Source: Eubacteriaceae bacterium (GTDB lineage Bacteria; Bacillota; Clostridia; Eubacteriales; UBA1433). Taken from it: a stretch of 6,105 nucleotides of DNA. Each line of letters opens with the position of its first letter. Within the stretch, counting starts at the first letter, position 1. The DNA is taken from contig JAAZOI010000128.1 in assembly GCA_012797825.1 (NCBI GenBank), positions 1-6,105 on the forward strand, written 5' to 3'. The notes under the pieces were generated by a model, which searched no databases, was not told the origin of the DNA, and saw nothing but the letters and a program-made list of their open reading frames with translations. Shown here in pieces: positions 5,670 to 6,105 of the stretch. The position numbers and the translations under genes were made by a program.

Positions 5670-6105
5670 ATGATTGGAGCAAGCAAAGTTAAAAATATAG
5701 TACTATGCGGTCTGTTTGCCGCGCTTACTATCGTTGCGACATATATTCATGTGCCCGTCACCCCTTCAAGCGGCGGACTTATACATCTGGGAAGTATCAT
5801 TCTTTTCGTAGCGGCTTATATTCTGCTTCCTCAATACGCCGCTGTAAGCGTAGCTGTCGGAATGACGCTTTTTGATTTGCTCTCTGGCTGGGCGGCATGG
5901 GCGCCTTTTACATTTGTAATCCGTTTTGTTCAGGTTATCATCTTGTCAGTTATGATTAAAAATAATAAAAAAAATTACTTTATTATAATTTTAGCGTATG
6001 TACTTTGCAGCCTGTGGGAAATGGCGGGTTACTACATAGCCGAGGCTTTAATTTACGGCAACTGGATCGCACCTATGGCTTCAATGCCGTCAGAACTGCT
6101 GCACG
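5670..6105 (+). CDS. ECF transporter S component, N-terminal part (3' end outside window)
   Basis: An open frame from the ATG at 5670 runs off the right edge, giving 145 residues. It is strongly hydrophobic, with membrane segments near 8-26, 41-54, 56-70, 78-95 and 102-117. The stretch SSGGLIHLGSIILFVAAYIL (33-52), followed by PQYAAVSVAVGMTLFDLLSG (54-73) and WAAWAPFTFVIR (74-85), fits the pattern of energy-coupling-factor S components: a substrate-site loop with G-x-x-H/N-L-G, then small-residue-rich helices for contact with the T subunit, and a D-L-L-S-G-x-x-x-W-A-P motif as in the riboflavin-transporter-like S family. S components bind a vitamin or precursor and work with shared EcfA/EcfA'/EcfT subunits, none of which is in view. 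The substrate could be riboflavin, pyridoxine, a thiamin precursor or another; the sequence does not decide. It has its own strong promoter, so it probably starts a new unit. Confidence 0.8.
   Translation, partial: MIGASKVKNIVLCGLFAALTIVATYIHVPVTPSSGGLIHLGSIILFVAAYILLPQYAAVSVAVGMTLFDLLSGWAAWAPFTFVIRFVQVIILSVMIKNNKKNYFIIILAYVLCSLWEMAGYYIAEALIYGNWIAPMASMPSELLH

Overview
The window looks like chromosomal DNA from a low-GC, Gram-positive-type bacterium, most likely a member of the Clostridia. The evidence is the AT-rich codon use (AAA, ATA, TTA, AAT), strong Shine-Dalgarno sequences of the AGGAGG type, sigma-A-like promoter hexamers, and a sirtuin whose second zinc pair is written C-x-C. The exact taxon cannot be named from the sequence. 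Every gene found is on the + strand. I see no IS element, tRNA, rRNA, CRISPR array or prophage.

Region 1 (1-1212) is a membrane-quality-control pair. It holds the C-terminal end of an NfeD-family protein (cut by the left edge), which overlaps by the sequence GTGA with a complete SPFH/stomatin-type protein of the QmcA/paraslipin kind. A clear intrinsic terminator closes the unit. The SPFH protein carries five consecutive 11-residue repeats in its coiled-coil region.

Region 2 (1213-2039) holds a single orphan gene for a membrane-anchored extracytoplasmic protein of unassigned function. It may have a PsbP/Mog1-like fold and it carries a serine-rich stretch. It is followed by a 168-base spacer of only about 12% G+C, which contains a 44-base near-perfect AT palindrome.

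Region 3 (2040-5593) is a tight three-gene unit, trkA-trkH-cobB, with 16 bases between each pair. TrkA is the double-RCK, NAD(H)-binding cytoplasmic gating subunit and TrkH is the membrane K+-translocating subunit, so together they form a Trk potassium uptake system. CobB is a sirtuin, an NAD+-dependent protein deacylase. Two NAD-linked proteins flanking the potassium channel in one unit is the most thought-provoking arrangement here, although a functional link is only inference. The cobB start should be the ATG at 4874 and not the upstream GTG at 4865, which lies inside the ribosome binding site.

Region 4 (5594-6105) has a full-consensus sigma-A promoter (TTGACA, 16 bases, TATAAT). It drives a gene, cut by the right edge, for an ECF-transporter S component (vitamin-binding membrane subunit) whose substrate cannot be settled from the sequence. 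No riboswitch fits in its leader of about 30 bases.

I do not see a clearly undescribed system. The genes are recognisable housekeeping families. The items most worth a second look are the AT palindrome before trkA, the trkAH-cobB linkage, and the orphan serine-rich protein.
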